DNA of 64,000 nt. It comes from Bythopirellula polymerisocia. Lineage in GTDB: Bacteria; Planctomycetota; Planctomycetia; Pirellulales; Lacipirellulaceae. The notes below the pieces were generated by a model, which worked only from the letters and a program-made list of their open reading frames with translations, was not told the origin of the DNA and did not search any database. Shown here one piece after another: positions 1 through 9,687 of the stretch. Within the stretch, counting starts at the first letter, position 1. Each line of letters starts with the position of its first letter. The translations under genes and the position numbers were made by a program. The DNA is taken from assembly GCF_007860015.1 (NCBI RefSeq), contig NZ_SJPS01000007.1, forward strand, positions 62,001-126,000. The letters are read 5' to 3'.

Positions 1-236
1 TTTGAAGTCTCGTCGCGGTAGGTATCGTGACGGAAACCTGCCGAGGGGACCACGTCCAAACCATAGGAGGGTCGCACCGCATCGGTAAGCTGGAAGCTGC
101 CGTAGCGACTGACTCCCAAATGAGCCTCAAGTTCGGACTCGTTGAGCAACTCGAAGCTGCTGGTGCTTTGGGTGCCAAGTTCCTCATGGAACACATTACG
201 GAAGAATTTTTTTAGGAAGCCCATCGGCGAACTCAT
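1..236 (-). CDS. Hypothetical protein, 5' part only (runs off the left edge)
   Basis: An open frame on the minus strand has no stop from an ATG at 236 to the window edge (78 codons). It begins MSSPMGFLKKFFRNVF and continues ...ELLNESELEAHLGVSRYGSFQL... An in-frame ATG at 224 (MGFLKKFF) is an alternative start; neither has a good ribosome-binding site. The composition (acidic, Ser/Leu-rich, no low-complexity runs) looks like real protein, and the overlapping plus-strand frame does not. I do not recognise the family. The rest of the gene lies outside the window. Confidence 0.55.
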   Translation of the reverse strand, partial: MSSPMGFLKKFFRNVFHEELGTQSTSSFELLNESELEAHLGVSRYGSFQLTDAVRPSYGLDVVPSAGFRHDTYRDETS

Positions 237-621
237 TACTGGGTTGAGCAAACTAGTGTGATAAATCTTGGGGAGTTGCCGGCAGTATTTGCAGGGTGGA
301 CAAGCTGGTCAAAATGCTCGTTCGTCTGCTGCTAAAATCTACGTTATGTCTTGGAGGCAGGTTTCGTCATAATCGACAGAACCTACAGCCTATCCGTCGT
401 CCGATCCGTGCCCGGCGGCACTCGTCGTGCGAATAGCAAAAGGTAGCTCAACACCATTTCACACCCTGGGAAAAAACCATCACTGCAGAAGACTTTTTCA
501 GCAAAATGCAGAGCCTGCGTTGTGTCCTACGAAATCTTCGCGCTAACCCTACCAGCACGTTGAAAAACAGAAACGCAGCTAGAATTAAGCGGTGCGTTGA
601 GGCCACACTACCGCCTGCGGT
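237..621. other. Gene-free stretch, nothing recognised
   Basis: About 385 bases between the start of the edge gene and the end of the prenyltransferase-fold gene. I see no convincing ORF, RNA gene or strong hairpin. It must hold the promoter of the leftward edge gene, but no clear -35/-10 pair stands out. Confidence 0.4.
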
Positions 622-1965
622 TTAGCGGTCTTCACCCGGCAAACACCGCACCAGTGACGAGATCGCCATTGAGGTGCCGTATTGCTGGTGGTAATCGTAG
701 AGGATGTAGTCCCACCAGCTGCCGTCGCTTTCCTGCAAAGGAAGCAAAACATGCGCAAGCTGACCCTGGTAGAAAGGTTGTGCCTCGGCAGGAAGCTGCT
801 CGATGCACATCGAGGCATAGTAGTGGCCGTAATAATAGAAATAACCTGCCACACCAAAATCCGCATAATGTGGCGATTGGCCCGGGTAATTGCGCTTGCG
901 ACTCATGTTGAGCCAGCCATTACGAGCAAACAGCCGGTTAAGCCACGTCTCCAGCACCTCGTCCGTGACCAGCTTGTCGCCATACAACCGCAAGGCAAGG
1001 TTGCAGACCTGCGAGCGACCTAGACTGCCACCCGGACGATTGATGTCCATCCGGGGCACATACTTAAGATACTCACCATAGGCGTAGGCAAAGTCGGGAT
1101 AGCGCTGCCGTATGATCGAGGCAATCGCAGGCGTGGTCACCTTCTCTGGCACTTCGATACCGAATTCCTGGGCCTGCTTCAGGGCAATCAACACAGTGGC
1201 TGTTGTGAAGCTGATGGAACTCCCCGTGGGAGTCGCGAGTTTGGCACGACGTGGCTGGACAGGATTACCGTACTTGTCCGAGAAGGGATCGTCGTAATAG
1301 CCCCAACCCCCATTGATAAATTCATCTTTCTCGAGCCGCTTGACCTGGAATGCAACTAACTCCTTCAGCTTAGACTGCAAGTCACTATTCCCAGCAGACC
1401 TTTCGTGCAAAGCGATTCCAGCTTGAATGGCATAGGCATGGCCCCACACATTGTAGAGGGCATAACCCATGTAATCGTCGTATTGATCGGGTGCGCTGCG
1501 GCGAAGATTGCTCCCATGTTCCAACAACCATGCTTGGCTAAGGTCTAGGGATTGCTCAATGCGCTCTCGCAGTTCGCCATCGAAGAGGTCGCGTGCATCT
1601 AACAGGGCCATGATTGCCAATGAGGTCGTGGCCGTGCGATAGGCGTTGTGCGCCCCTGGCACTGGTGACCAAATGCGATAGTACTTGCCGTTTTCCGAGC
1701 GTCCCCAGGCCCCTTGCTTTAATTGCGTCTTGAGCAGGAATTCAACTCCCCGTTCGATCGACTGCTTGATTTCGTCAGGGCTGGGGGGTGTGACGGGCGC
1801 CGGCTTGGGGCCTTCGACGGAGAGTGGATACGTCGCCTTTCCCTTAGCACTGGTCTTGGCAGGAACTGCCGATTCGGCCAGCAAGGCTCCCGAAGTCGAC
1901 AGAGAACTCCCCAGGACGAGGAACAACTTGCAGGCAAGTGTCAGTTTATTACTATGAGATCTCAT
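622..1965 (-). CDS. Exported prenyltransferase/squalene-cyclase-fold repeat protein
   Basis: A protein of about 447 residues. The N-terminus is a signal peptide (basic start, then a hydrophobic stretch ending near GALLAES), so it is exported. The rest resembles the alpha/alpha-barrel repeat fold of prenyltransferases and squalene cyclases: QLKQGAWG near the start and LQESDGSWW near the end are QxxxGxW-type repeats. No DxDD cyclase acid motif is visible, so cyclase activity is not supported; planctomycete members have no assigned reaction. The ATG at 1965 puts the basic residues of the leader at the start; a GTG at 1980 is an alternative. It lies about 50 bases downstream of the HlyD-type gene on the same strand, so the two are probably co-transcribed. 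Confidence 0.8.
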   Translation of the reverse strand: MRSHSNKLTLACKLFLVLGSSLSTSGALLAESAVPAKTSAKGKATYPLSVEGPKPAPVTPPSPDEIKQSIERGVEFLLKTQLKQGAWGRSENGKYYRIWSPVPGAHNAYRTATTSLAIMALLDARDLFDGELRERIEQSLDLSQAWLLEHGSNLRRSAPDQYDDYMGYALYNVWGHAYAIQAGIALHERSAGNSDLQSKLKELVAFQVKRLEKDEFINGGWGYYDDPFSDKYGNPVQPRRAKLATPTGSSISFTTATVLIALKQAQEFGIEVPEKVTTPAIASIIRQRYPDFAYAYGEYLKYVPRMDINRPGGSLGRSQVCNLALRLYGDKLVTDEVLETWLNRLFARNGWLNMSRKRNYPGQSPHYADFGVAGYFYYYGHYYASMCIEQLPAEAQPFYQGQLAHVLLPLQESDGSWWDYILYDYHQQYGTSMAISSLVRCLPGEDR

Positions 1966-2018
1966 GCCTGGGATTGCCACTCTATCAACTACTGACCATT
2001 CATACTGGAGAGAAATTC

Positions 2019-3746
2019 CTATTCATCTTCTTCCTCAGCGTCTTTCTTCGCCGTGTCCTTGCTAATTCTATCCCCTTCGTTCAATCCCTCAAGAATCTCG
2101 ACCATGTCGCCTTTACTGTGACCAAGCTTCACATCTCGGCGTTGGAGTTCGTCGTCTTCGCCAAGCACCATGACGTACTTAGTTTTCTCGTCTTCTTTGT
2201 CAGTTTGCACCAAAGCTTTCGGAATCTGCAAGGCATCTTTTTTCACGTAAGTCGTAACTTTCGCAGTACAAGACATTCCAGCAACCAACCACTCGGGCAA
2301 TTCATTCTTTTCTAGATCGAAGTGCATTCCAAACTTTCTGCTAGCATTCGGAATACCCGCCACGCTCTCGACCTTCCCGGCAAGCTCCACTTCGTCATCA
2401 GCACTTGGAATAATCACCGCGTCGAGCCCCTCTTTAAACTTAGAAAAATCCTTCTCGCTCAAATCGGCTGACACGTAAAGAGGCCGTTGATTGACGATCG
2501 TCATGATCACCGTGTTAGGAGGGATCGTTCCATATGGAACCAGTTTAGACGAGAGCGTGCTAATCTCTCCCCACTTCCCATCCACACAGCGACCATAATA
2601 AACTGTCCCGTCGACCGGTGATTTCAAATCCATCAATGCCCGATCACCGAGTATTTTGGCATTCGTGCGAACGCTCTTCGCTCGCTTTTCACGCTTCTGC
2701 TCGAGTTCATACTTTCCCCGGGAGATTCCTAGCTCGCGGGCAGTTTTGGCACGTTCCAAAACTAGTTTGGCTTTCGCCAAAGTGGTTGTATAAGTCAAGT
2801 CATTCCGTGGCAGCGAAACATTCATCGTGTAGTCGCGGCTGGCTTCTTGCAATTCCAACATCAACTCGGCGGTATTAACCTCAAACTCTTGGCGGCGCAA
2901 TACGATGGCCTCGGTCTCTTCGGTCAATTCATCCGCTTCGTACATCTTCTTGAGCTGAGCGAGTTCCTCGCGTTGAGATTCCAAGTCTTCCTTGGCGGAG
3001 CTGAAACGATATTCAGCGATTCTCTCAGCAAAAGGGCGGTCCGTTTTCAGATAGTACTCGTGGTCTTCGACTAATTGGTCGTAGTCCCGCATGGCTTCCC
3101 GGTAGGCCAACTCAAGCAACTTTTCCTCCCGAGGGGTTTCCTCCTCCGCGAGCATTAGAGACAACTCGTCGAGTCGCAGGTCAATCGACTCCTCAGCCAA
3201 CCGGTCATCGAACTGCTCGTCGTCAAAGCGAACCAATAGATCTCCTTTCTTGACCTCCTGGCCGTGCTCGGCAGCTTCCAGCACTACGAAACGCGACCAG
3301 ACATCGGGGCGAACCGCTATCTCTTGCATCTCTCTAGCAACGAAAACCCCGCTCAACTCCTCCTCGATTTTCAAGGGCTTGCGTTTTACCGTATAGGTTT
3401 TGGGCTTTTTCTCAGATTCTGTTTTCTTCGCGGTTTCGTCGGCAGACTTTTTCTCGTCAGCTTCTGATTTCTTGTCAGACTCTTTGTTATCCTCGACGTC
3501 TGCGGCGGACTCCTTCGATTCTGCTGCAATAGCGTCTTTGCCGTCTTTCTCCTCAGCTACCTTTTCGGATGCTTTTTCCTCTTTTTTTGCAGTTGCTGCA
3601 TCGTTCGATGCCTCGTCAGTAGCAGCAGTCTGCTCCACGATGGCAATGGGCTTGTCGTCCGCAACTGCCGAGCCTGCCGCGAACACGATTGAAATAGTGC
3701 CCAAAAGCACAAATAACATTCTTGGGCATTCTGATAACCAAGGCAT
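2019..3746 (-). CDS. HlyD-family periplasmic adaptor (membrane fusion) protein
   Basis: 575 residues. A signal peptide (about 1-29) is followed by a long Lys/Glu/Ala/Asp-rich linker (about 35-115). Next come the split lipoyl-like parts (GVFVAREMQEIAVRPDVWSR, then KKGDLLVRFDD), a long helical coiled coil (about 185-360), the second lipoyl half (LKSPVDGTVYYGRC) and beta-barrel and membrane-proximal parts ending GLNEGDRIS. This is the adaptor that links an inner-membrane pump to an outer-membrane channel. No pump or channel gene adjoins it; the only partner is the prenyltransferase-fold gene just downstream. The charged linker is much longer than usual and probably spans part of the wall or periplasm (inference). 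Confidence 0.8.
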   Translation of the reverse strand: MPWLSECPRMLFVLLGTISIVFAAGSAVADDKPIAIVEQTAATDEASNDAATAKKEEKASEKVAEEKDGKDAIAAESKESAADVEDNKESDKKSEADEKKSADETAKKTESEKKPKTYTVKRKPLKIEEELSGVFVAREMQEIAVRPDVWSRFVVLEAAEHGQEVKKGDLLVRFDDEQFDDRLAEESIDLRLDELSLMLAEEETPREEKLLELAYREAMRDYDQLVEDHEYYLKTDRPFAERIAEYRFSSAKEDLESQREELAQLKKMYEADELTEETEAIVLRRQEFEVNTAELMLELQEASRDYTMNVSLPRNDLTYTTTLAKAKLVLERAKTARELGISRGKYELEQKREKRAKSVRTNAKILGDRALMDLKSPVDGTVYYGRCVDGKWGEISTLSSKLVPYGTIPPNTVIMTIVNQRPLYVSADLSEKDFSKFKEGLDAVIIPSADDEVELAGKVESVAGIPNASRKFGMHFDLEKNELPEWLVAGMSCTAKVTTYVKKDALQIPKALVQTDKEDEKTKYVMVLGEDDELQRRDVKLGHSKGDMVEILEGLNEGDRISKDTAKKDAEEEDE

Positions 3747-4085
3747 CGAGGGCTCCTCGCAAAGGATCTAGGTGAGATGACGCAGCGCTTTAAAATGGCC
3801 TATAAACAGCAAGCCGGCAAGATGGGAAAACTTTGCGGCCCCTAGATTCTAGCTCTTAGACCCGCAAGTCACTACACTTCTCTACGGAACGAGAGGGCAT
3901 TTTGGGTTCTGGATTTAGTGATTGCAGCGAGGCTCGATTTGCCATTCTACTCCTATCCAGTCCTCGAAGCTGATATCGTTTCAGGCCCGTACGACGGTTG
4001 CCTGCACAGAGACAGCAAGTATCGTATCCTCCCAATCCAATTAATTGATACAACACGCAATCCTACAACCAGAGTAATTTCTGCC
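3747..4085. other. Divergent spacer between the adaptor and adenosyltransferase genes
   Basis: 339 bases between two divergent genes. An open frame continues upstream of the adenosyltransferase ATG to 3918, but its translation does not resemble the family N-terminus, so I treat it as non-coding. I looked for a cobalamin riboswitch ahead of the adenosyltransferase gene and saw no recognisable B12-box. Promoters for both genes must lie here, but none is clear enough to mark. Confidence 0.4.
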
Positions 4086-4631
4086 ATGAAGATTTATACA
4101 AAGACCGGTGATGACGGTTCGACAAGCCTCTACGGCGGAATACGCGTTTCTAAAACTGATGCGAGAATCGAGGCTTGTGGAGCAGTAGATGAACTCAATG
4201 CCCTGCTGGGAGTCGTCCGAGTGAATGGCCCTTCTCCCTCGATCGACCCTATTCTTGCCCATCTACAGAATCAACTCTTCGACCTCGGTGCCGAACTAGC
4301 AACACCCGATGCTTCGGCCAAAGGTACCGACTACCTGCAAGACTCAGACGTCGCTCAACTGGAAGCTTGGATCGACCAACTGGATCCTGCGCTCCCGATG
4401 TTAAAGACTTTCATTCTCCCTGGGGGAAGTTCTGCAGGAGCGTGGCTTCACTTAGCACGTTCTGTTTGTCGGCGGGCGGAAAGAAAACTGGTGGCTCTCG
4501 ACCAGAAGTCCCCTTTGCGAAGAATGGTTTTACTCTATGTGAACCGACTGGGGGACCTTCTATTCGTGCTCGCCCGGACAGCCAATGCCGAATCAGGTAC
4601 CGCCGACGTTCCTTGGCAGAAATCACGCTAA
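4086..4631 (+). CDS. Cob(I)alamin adenosyltransferase, PduO/MMAB type
   Basis: 181 residues. It transfers the 5'-deoxyadenosyl group of ATP to cob(I)alamin to make coenzyme B12. Family motifs run in order: TKTGDDGSTSLYGG at the N-terminus (ATP binding), RIEACGAVDELNALLG, FDLGAELATP, then ILPGGSSAGAWLHLARSVCRRAERK and YVNRLGDLLFVLAR in the C-terminal helices. The start is placed at 4086 because MKIYTKTGDDG matches the family N-terminus exactly, although the frame stays open upstream. It stands alone between a divergent gene and amtB, 154 bases away. It implies that the cell uses adenosylcobalamin-dependent enzymes. Confidence 0.92.
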   Translation: MKIYTKTGDDGSTSLYGGIRVSKTDARIEACGAVDELNALLGVVRVNGPSPSIDPILAHLQNQLFDLGAELATPDASAKGTDYLQDSDVAQLEAWIDQLDPALPMLKTFILPGGSSAGAWLHLARSVCRRAERKLVALDQKSPLRRMVLLYVNRLGDLLFVLARTANAESGTADVPWQKSR

Positions 4632-4785
4632 GGAAAAGCCTCTTTACAGCCAAAAACCCTCTGTCAGCTACTTTACTCAAGTCATTCTTGCTCTTATTCT
4701 ACTTATCTGTTGGGCCTGGCTGCTGCTGCAATAACCGCATCTATCTTGCCGGGCAACTCATCATCGATCTCAGGCGGAGGTTGTC

Positions 4786-6201
4786 ATGTTCAATCGGTTT
4801 CATTTTGCCATTGGGGCGCTGTTCCTCACCGGCATCGTGTTGGTAGGCATTCCTGTCCAAGCCCAGGATTTGGCCGATGTCGCCGCTAAAGCCGATGAAG
4901 CGGCACTCGCGGGTCACAACGCCTGGATGTTGACTTCTTGTGCCTTGGTGCTCTTCATGACTGCACCCGGACTAGCCATGTTCTACGGTGGTCTTGTCCG
5001 GAGCAAGAACGTGCTAAGCATCATGATGCAATGTATCTTCTTGATGGGTTTGATGACCGTACTTTGGGCTTTGTATGGATACACTCTCTCCTTCGGTGGA
5101 GACAACGCCGAAGAGCTTGGCAGCTCTTTCAGTCCTTACATTGGTAATACTGACTATCTATTTATGAGAAACGTCGAAAGATCCTGGAATGAATCGACCC
5201 AGGCACCGAATGAACCGATGATAGGTGCTATCCCTCGTTATACGCATATGTTGTTTCAGGGGATGTTTTTCATCATTACTCCCGCGCTCATCTGTGGTGC
5301 TTTTGCTGAGCGTATGAAATTCAGTGCGATGGTCGTGTTCAGTATCCTCTGGGGTACCTTGGTGTACTGTCCCCTCTGTCATTGGGTCTGGGGTGGAGGA
5401 ATCCTGGCTTTCGGTTCCGACTACGCAATCATGGGAGGTGCCCTCGATTTTGCTGGGGGTACTGTGGTGCATATCAGTTCTGGCGTTTCCGCTCTGATGT
5501 GCGCATTCTTATTGGGCAAGCGCAAAGGGTTCGGCACGGCTGATCTCCGACCTCACAATCTCAGCTACACCACGCTCGGAGCCGCGATGCTCTGGGTCGG
5601 TTGGTTTGGTTTCAATGCGGGAAGCGAATTGGCTTCCGACGGCCTTACTTCAAGTGCCTTTGCCGTTACCCATTTTTCTGCCGCTGCTGGCTTGTTGGGC
5701 TGGGCCTGCTATGAATGGCTCACCAATGGCAAGCCAAGCGTATTGGGTGCCGCCTCGGGTGCGGTGGCTGGTTTGGTCTGCATTACCCCGGCAGCCGGGT
5801 TCGTGAATCCGATGCCAGCCCTTCTGATGGGAGCGGCAGCAGGGGTCATTTGCGCCTTGGCCTGCGGCAAACTCAAGAACAGGTTTGGCTACGATGATTC
5901 TCTCGATGCGTTTGGTGTCCACGGCGTTGGTGGGACACTTGGAGCAGTACTTACGGGTGTATTTGCCACCCGTGCCTGCTGGAATATCGCCGAGGGAGAG
6001 CCCCTTGGGATGGTCGAAGGTGGCAGCATAATGCCAGGTCAACTTATCGCTATCGCCATAACATGGGTATTCAGCATCGTGGCAACTTTGATTATTCTAA
6101 AAGTCGTCGATGTTGCCATCGGGTTGCGAGTGGATGAGAATAGTGAAGTTCGCGGCCTCGACCTCACAGAGCATGGAGAAGAAGGTTACATCTTCGTCTA
6201 A
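4786..6201 (+). CDS. amtB: Ammonium transporter AmtB
   Basis: 471 residues with an N-terminal signal-like segment (to about VQAQ) followed by about 11 membrane helices, as in Amt/Rh channels. Diagnostic stretches are FYGGLVRSKNVLSIMMQ, the pore histidines in GGTVVHISSGVSAL and DAFGVHGVGGTLGAVLTG, and WFGFNAGSELASDG. It carries ammonium across the inner membrane. The PII gene follows 94 bases after its stop and glnD follows that. This is the usual AmtB-GlnK arrangement, in which the PII trimer plugs the channel when nitrogen is plentiful. The start ATG has GGCGGAGG about 6-13 bases upstream. Confidence 0.96.
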   Translation: MFNRFHFAIGALFLTGIVLVGIPVQAQDLADVAAKADEAALAGHNAWMLTSCALVLFMTAPGLAMFYGGLVRSKNVLSIMMQCIFLMGLMTVLWALYGYTLSFGGDNAEELGSSFSPYIGNTDYLFMRNVERSWNESTQAPNEPMIGAIPRYTHMLFQGMFFIITPALICGAFAERMKFSAMVVFSILWGTLVYCPLCHWVWGGGILAFGSDYAIMGGALDFAGGTVVHISSGVSALMCAFLLGKRKGFGTADLRPHNLSYTTLGAAMLWVGWFGFNAGSELASDGLTSSAFAVTHFSAAAGLLGWACYEWLTNGKPSVLGAASGAVAGLVCITPAAGFVNPMPALLMGAAAGVICALACGKLKNRFGYDDSLDAFGVHGVGGTLGAVLTGVFATRACWNIAEGEPLGMVEGGSIMPGQLIAIAITWVFSIVATLIILKVVDVAIGLRVDENSEVRGLDLTEHGEEGYIFV

Positions 6202-6229
6202 TGCAAAGTGAATAGTCGCCTTTCGCTAA

Positions 6230-6634
<405 letters not shown>

Positions 6635-6640
6635 GCAATG

Positions 6641-6741
6641 AAGGGATGGGGGAATAGCAGGAATTTTGGAAACATGAGGGAAACCGACTTTCTCCAATCC
6701 CCCGTTCCTTCCATTCCTTAATTCCTCCTATCTCCTCTCCT
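6641..6741. repeat. Purine-rich / pyrimidine-rich imperfect inverted repeat
   Basis: The glnK-glnD spacer starts with purine-rich words (GGGATGGGGGAATAGCAGG) and ends with approximate complements (CCCCCGTTCCTTCCATTCC, then CTCCTATCTCCTCTCC). The RNA could fold back on itself. It belongs to the spacer class described in the findings. Confidence 0.45.
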
Positions 6742-6756
6742 ACGGGAACTCGATTC

Positions 6757-9384
6757 ATGTCAGAAAGTTCCCCTTCCGGCGATTTGCTAGCCGAACTGCG
6801 CCAAGAACTCGATCAGCGGCGGGCCGAGATCCGCGAGGTACATCAGCGCGGTCTCAGTGGGGCACAAGTCTCGGCCAAGCTCGCCACACTGCTCGACACT
6901 ATTCTGATCCGACTGCTGGATGCTACTCTCTCTGAGGCGTCCGGGCCACGCGCCGCAACCCTTTCATCTCATCTGTCGGTGGTTTGCTTGGGAAGCCACG
7001 GTCGCAGGCAATGCTCCCCCTTTTCTGATGTTGACCTGATGTTTCTGTACAAGGGAATGTCGCGAAATGAAGTGGCTGAGCTATTGCGCCCGATGACCCA
7101 GGGTGTCTTTGATATCGGCCTTGATCTGGGGTCGAGCATTCGCAAGCCCGCCGAGGCCGTTCAATTGGCCCGCGAGGATACGGTGATCTGCACGTCGCTT
7201 ATCGATGCACGATTCTTGAAGGGTGATCGGACTTTGTTCGAAGAGTTTCGCCTGGGCTTTGAAAAGATGGCCAAGCGCTACAGCAAATCGCTTTGCAAAT
7301 CATTTCTCGAAGCACGGGCCGAGGAACGCAATCAATATGGCGAAAGCGTCTATCTGCTCGAACCCCACGTAAAGCGCTCGCGCGGGGGAATCCGCGATAT
7401 AAACTTGCTCCGCTGGCTCGGATTTGCCGAGTTTGGCGAGTCCGACCCAGATCGGCTGCACCTGCTGGGGGCAATGTCTAAGTTCGATCATCATCGCCTA
7501 CTCTCGTCGAGCGAGTACCTCTTGCGCCTGCGCAATGAAATGCACTTTCACGCAGGCGCGGCCTCCGACATGCTCGATCGGGCTGAGCAATTGCGGATCG
7601 CCGATTGGCTCGGCTTTCAGCAGCGAAGTGGTCTCCTGCCAGTCGAGCAGTTCATGCGGGACTACTTTCGCCATACGAACCACATTTGGCAGATGGTCCG
7701 TCGTCGAGAAGCAAGTTTGCTTTCTGTATCGACCGCTTCGCGAGTCCTTGATCCGCTGTTCGGCAAGACGGTCGACGGTGACTTTCGTGTTGGTATGAAA
7801 CACATCAGCGCGACCCCGGCAGGGTTGGCCCGCGTGAGAACCGATCTGCGCGAGGTGTTGCAACTGGTGGAACTCTCCGCGCGCGAAGAAAAGCCCCTCG
7901 ATCAGCCTACGTACTCAGCACTTCTTCTAGCGGCCCCCGATTTTCCTGAGCAGGTATCGGTCGAAGTTCGTCAGGCATTTTATGAAATGCTAGCCGACTG
8001 CGACTCCGTTGGCCGTCTGCTAGCGCTACTGCATGAGTTGGGCTACCTGGAAAAACTGGTGCCTGCCATGCAACACGCCCGCTATTTGCTGCAATTCAAT
8101 CAATATCACAAGTACACCGTCGACGAGCACTCCTTGCGTGCGGTACGCGAGGCCGCCAGTTTTGCTAATTCGGAGGACACACTCGGCCAGGCCTACCGCG
8201 AAGTTCAAGATAAGCGCGTCTTGCACATGGCATTGCTCTTGCATGACCTGGGCAAAGGTTTTGAAGAGGATCACAGCGAGGTTGGCCGGCGGATCGCTGA
8301 GGAGACTGCCGAGTTGTTCCAACTCGATGAGCAGTCAGCCCAAGACATTGTGTTTCTGGTCCACAAACATCTGGTGATGTCACATCTGACCTTTCGTCGG
8401 GATACTTCTGACATCCGCGTACTGGAAGGCTTTGCCAGGCAGATAGGCAACGAAGAGCGACTGAGAATGCTCTACGTGATGACGTGCGCCGACTTGGCCG
8501 CCGTAGGCCCCGACGTACTGACCGACTGGAAACGCGACGTGTTAGCCGACGTCTATCTCAAGGCTTCAAAATTCCTTCGGGTCGAAGACTCCACTGACTT
8601 TCGCGCAATTCTTACCGCCCAAACGGCTGCCGTACTACAAGCACTAACACATGAGCAGCGGGGTGATGAGTGGTATGTCCGGCAGCTAGAGGCGTTGCCG
8701 GCGAGCCAGTTGGTAAGCCAGGATCCCCAGACAATTGTGCAAACGCTCGCGCGGCTCAGACCGCTTGCCGAGGGGGCAGCCGATGCCTGGTGCCAATACA
8801 ACCCGGAAACCAAGGTCCTGGAGTGCTTCGCCGGTGTGAGCCGTGGTCTGGGACGCGGCGTGTTTTCCAGCATGGCAGGTGCCCTGAGCAGTGAAGGCCT
8901 CGAGATCCTCGCAGCCGATGTCGATGTGTTGGGCGACGATCTTTTAATCCTTCGCTTTACGGCGACGGAATCGCAGGCAACTAGTCCAACCACCCCCGAT
9001 CGCTTAGCGAAACTCTCCAAGAATATGCTCGGCTCCCTGGAGAGCGACCAGCCACCTCAATTCCGGCGCGTCTGGGGCCAAGAACAAGAAGAGGCCTCTA
9101 AAAAACTTACTGACATGACCAACGAAGTTCGAATCGATACTTCTCTCTCAGCAGCTTTCACCATCATCGAAGTCTTCACCTTCGATCGCACGGGCCTGTT
9201 GTATTCCTTGGCCCGCAAACTACACGACTTGGGCATGTCCATCCGCCACGCCAAGATCGGCACCTTCATCGATCAGGTAGTTGATGTGTTCTATGTGACC
9301 AACAGAGAAGGTCGCAAAGTGACCGACGAGGGGACCTTGGGACATTTGAAACACGAGCTGATGCAGGTGATCGAGGAGGAGTAG
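6757..9384 (+). CDS. glnD: Bifunctional PII uridylyltransferase / uridylyl-removing enzyme
   Basis: 875 residues, normal for GlnD. The nucleotidyltransferase core has GSHGRRQCSPFSDVDLMF with the metal-binding DVD at residues 91-93. The GlnD/GlnE linker domain follows, then the HD hydrolase with HDLGKGFEEDHSEVG near residue 496 that removes UMP from PII. Two C-terminal ACT domains (about 695-775 and 805-870; the second has FDRTGLLYSLARKLHDLG) sense glutamine. It should uridylylate Tyr51 of the PII protein encoded just upstream. It is the last gene of the amtB-glnK-glnD series. A palindromic repeat lies 12 bases after its stop. Confidence 0.95.
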   Translation: MSESSPSGDLLAELRQELDQRRAEIREVHQRGLSGAQVSAKLATLLDTILIRLLDATLSEASGPRAATLSSHLSVVCLGSHGRRQCSPFSDVDLMFLYKGMSRNEVAELLRPMTQGVFDIGLDLGSSIRKPAEAVQLAREDTVICTSLIDARFLKGDRTLFEEFRLGFEKMAKRYSKSLCKSFLEARAEERNQYGESVYLLEPHVKRSRGGIRDINLLRWLGFAEFGESDPDRLHLLGAMSKFDHHRLLSSSEYLLRLRNEMHFHAGAASDMLDRAEQLRIADWLGFQQRSGLLPVEQFMRDYFRHTNHIWQMVRRREASLLSVSTASRVLDPLFGKTVDGDFRVGMKHISATPAGLARVRTDLREVLQLVELSAREEKPLDQPTYSALLLAAPDFPEQVSVEVRQAFYEMLADCDSVGRLLALLHELGYLEKLVPAMQHARYLLQFNQYHKYTVDEHSLRAVREAASFANSEDTLGQAYREVQDKRVLHMALLLHDLGKGFEEDHSEVGRRIAEETAELFQLDEQSAQDIVFLVHKHLVMSHLTFRRDTSDIRVLEGFARQIGNEERLRMLYVMTCADLAAVGPDVLTDWKRDVLADVYLKASKFLRVEDSTDFRAILTAQTAAVLQALTHEQRGDEWYVRQLEALPASQLVSQDPQTIVQTLARLRPLAEGAADAWCQYNPETKVLECFAGVSRGLGRGVFSSMAGALSSEGLEILAADVDVLGDDLLILRFTATESQATSPTTPDRLAKLSKNMLGSLESDQPPQFRRVWGQEQEEASKKLTDMTNEVRIDTSLSAAFTIIEVFTFDRTGLLYSLARKLHDLGMSIRHAKIGTFIDQVVDVFYVTNREGRKVTDEGTLGHLKHELMQVIEEE

Positions 9385-9396
9385 TACCGAAGGCTA

Positions 9397-9424
9397 TAGC
9401 CGCGATCAAACCTGATCGCAGGGT
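9397..9424. repeat. Short palindromic repeat, TAGCCGCGA family, copy 1
   Basis: Begins TAGCCGCGA and ends TCGCAGG, with the perfect arms GCGATCA (9402-9408) and TGATCGC (9413-9419) around a 4-base loop. It starts 12 bases after the glnD stop. The same outer words recur after recG and after the ECF sigma gene at 36377. Confidence 0.6.
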
Positions 9425-9580
9425 ACCACTCCAGAGACTTATCGAGTTCTTCAGGGAAGAAGTAAGCGGAGGGGAGTCGATTTTAGCAACGAACCCCCTC
9501 AGCCAGGAAGTGGCGGCAGGAAAGAAATGAACTCCTGCGGGGCAATGTATTCATACGCCGAAGGTGTTACATTCCAAAGG

Positions 9581-9611
9581 CCATGGTCGCCCGTACTCGG
9601 GCGCACCCTGG
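9581..9611. repeat. Hairpin (REP-like palindrome)
   Basis: The arms CCATGGTCGCCCG (9581-9593) and CGGGCGCACCCTGG (9598-9611) pair with one mismatch and one bulge around a TACT loop. It directly precedes the remnant of a Y1-type transposase, the kind of enzyme that mobilises REP palindromes. Confidence 0.5.
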
Positions 9612-9614
9612 GTA

Positions 9615-9687
9615 ACTTTGCAAGAATCAAGCTTCTCCTTTGATCAAAGTGGGTGGCGTGGAAGACCACGTACACATCCTCTGCCGA
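9615..9687 (+). pseudogene. Remnant of an IS200/REP-associated (Y1, HUH) transposase
   Basis: One frame reads KNQASPLIKVGGVEDHVHIL followed by CRA. It matches the core of Y1 transposases, in which the HxH of DHVH binds the catalytic metal. A stop lies just upstream in this frame (9613-9615), and a similar-looking stretch upstream (LGRTLGNFARIK) is in another frame, so the gene is frameshifted and truncated. The match ends at CTGCCGA (9681-9687), exactly where an IS110 fragment begins on the other strand. It is not functional. Confidence 0.6.

Noticed and set aside
27-215. Plus-strand ORF of 62 codons at the left edge
   Set aside because: It overlaps an uninterrupted minus-strand frame with better protein character and is likely a shadow.
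3918-4085. N-terminal extension of the cobalamin adenosyltransferase
   Set aside because: The translated extension is unlike the family, and MKIYTKTGDDG is the conserved N-terminus.
4690-4785. Sigma-54-like GG-N10-GC pattern ahead of amtB
   Set aside because: The pattern at about 4711-4724 matches only the GG/GC core; the flanking TGGCAC and TTGCA words are poor, so it is no better than chance.
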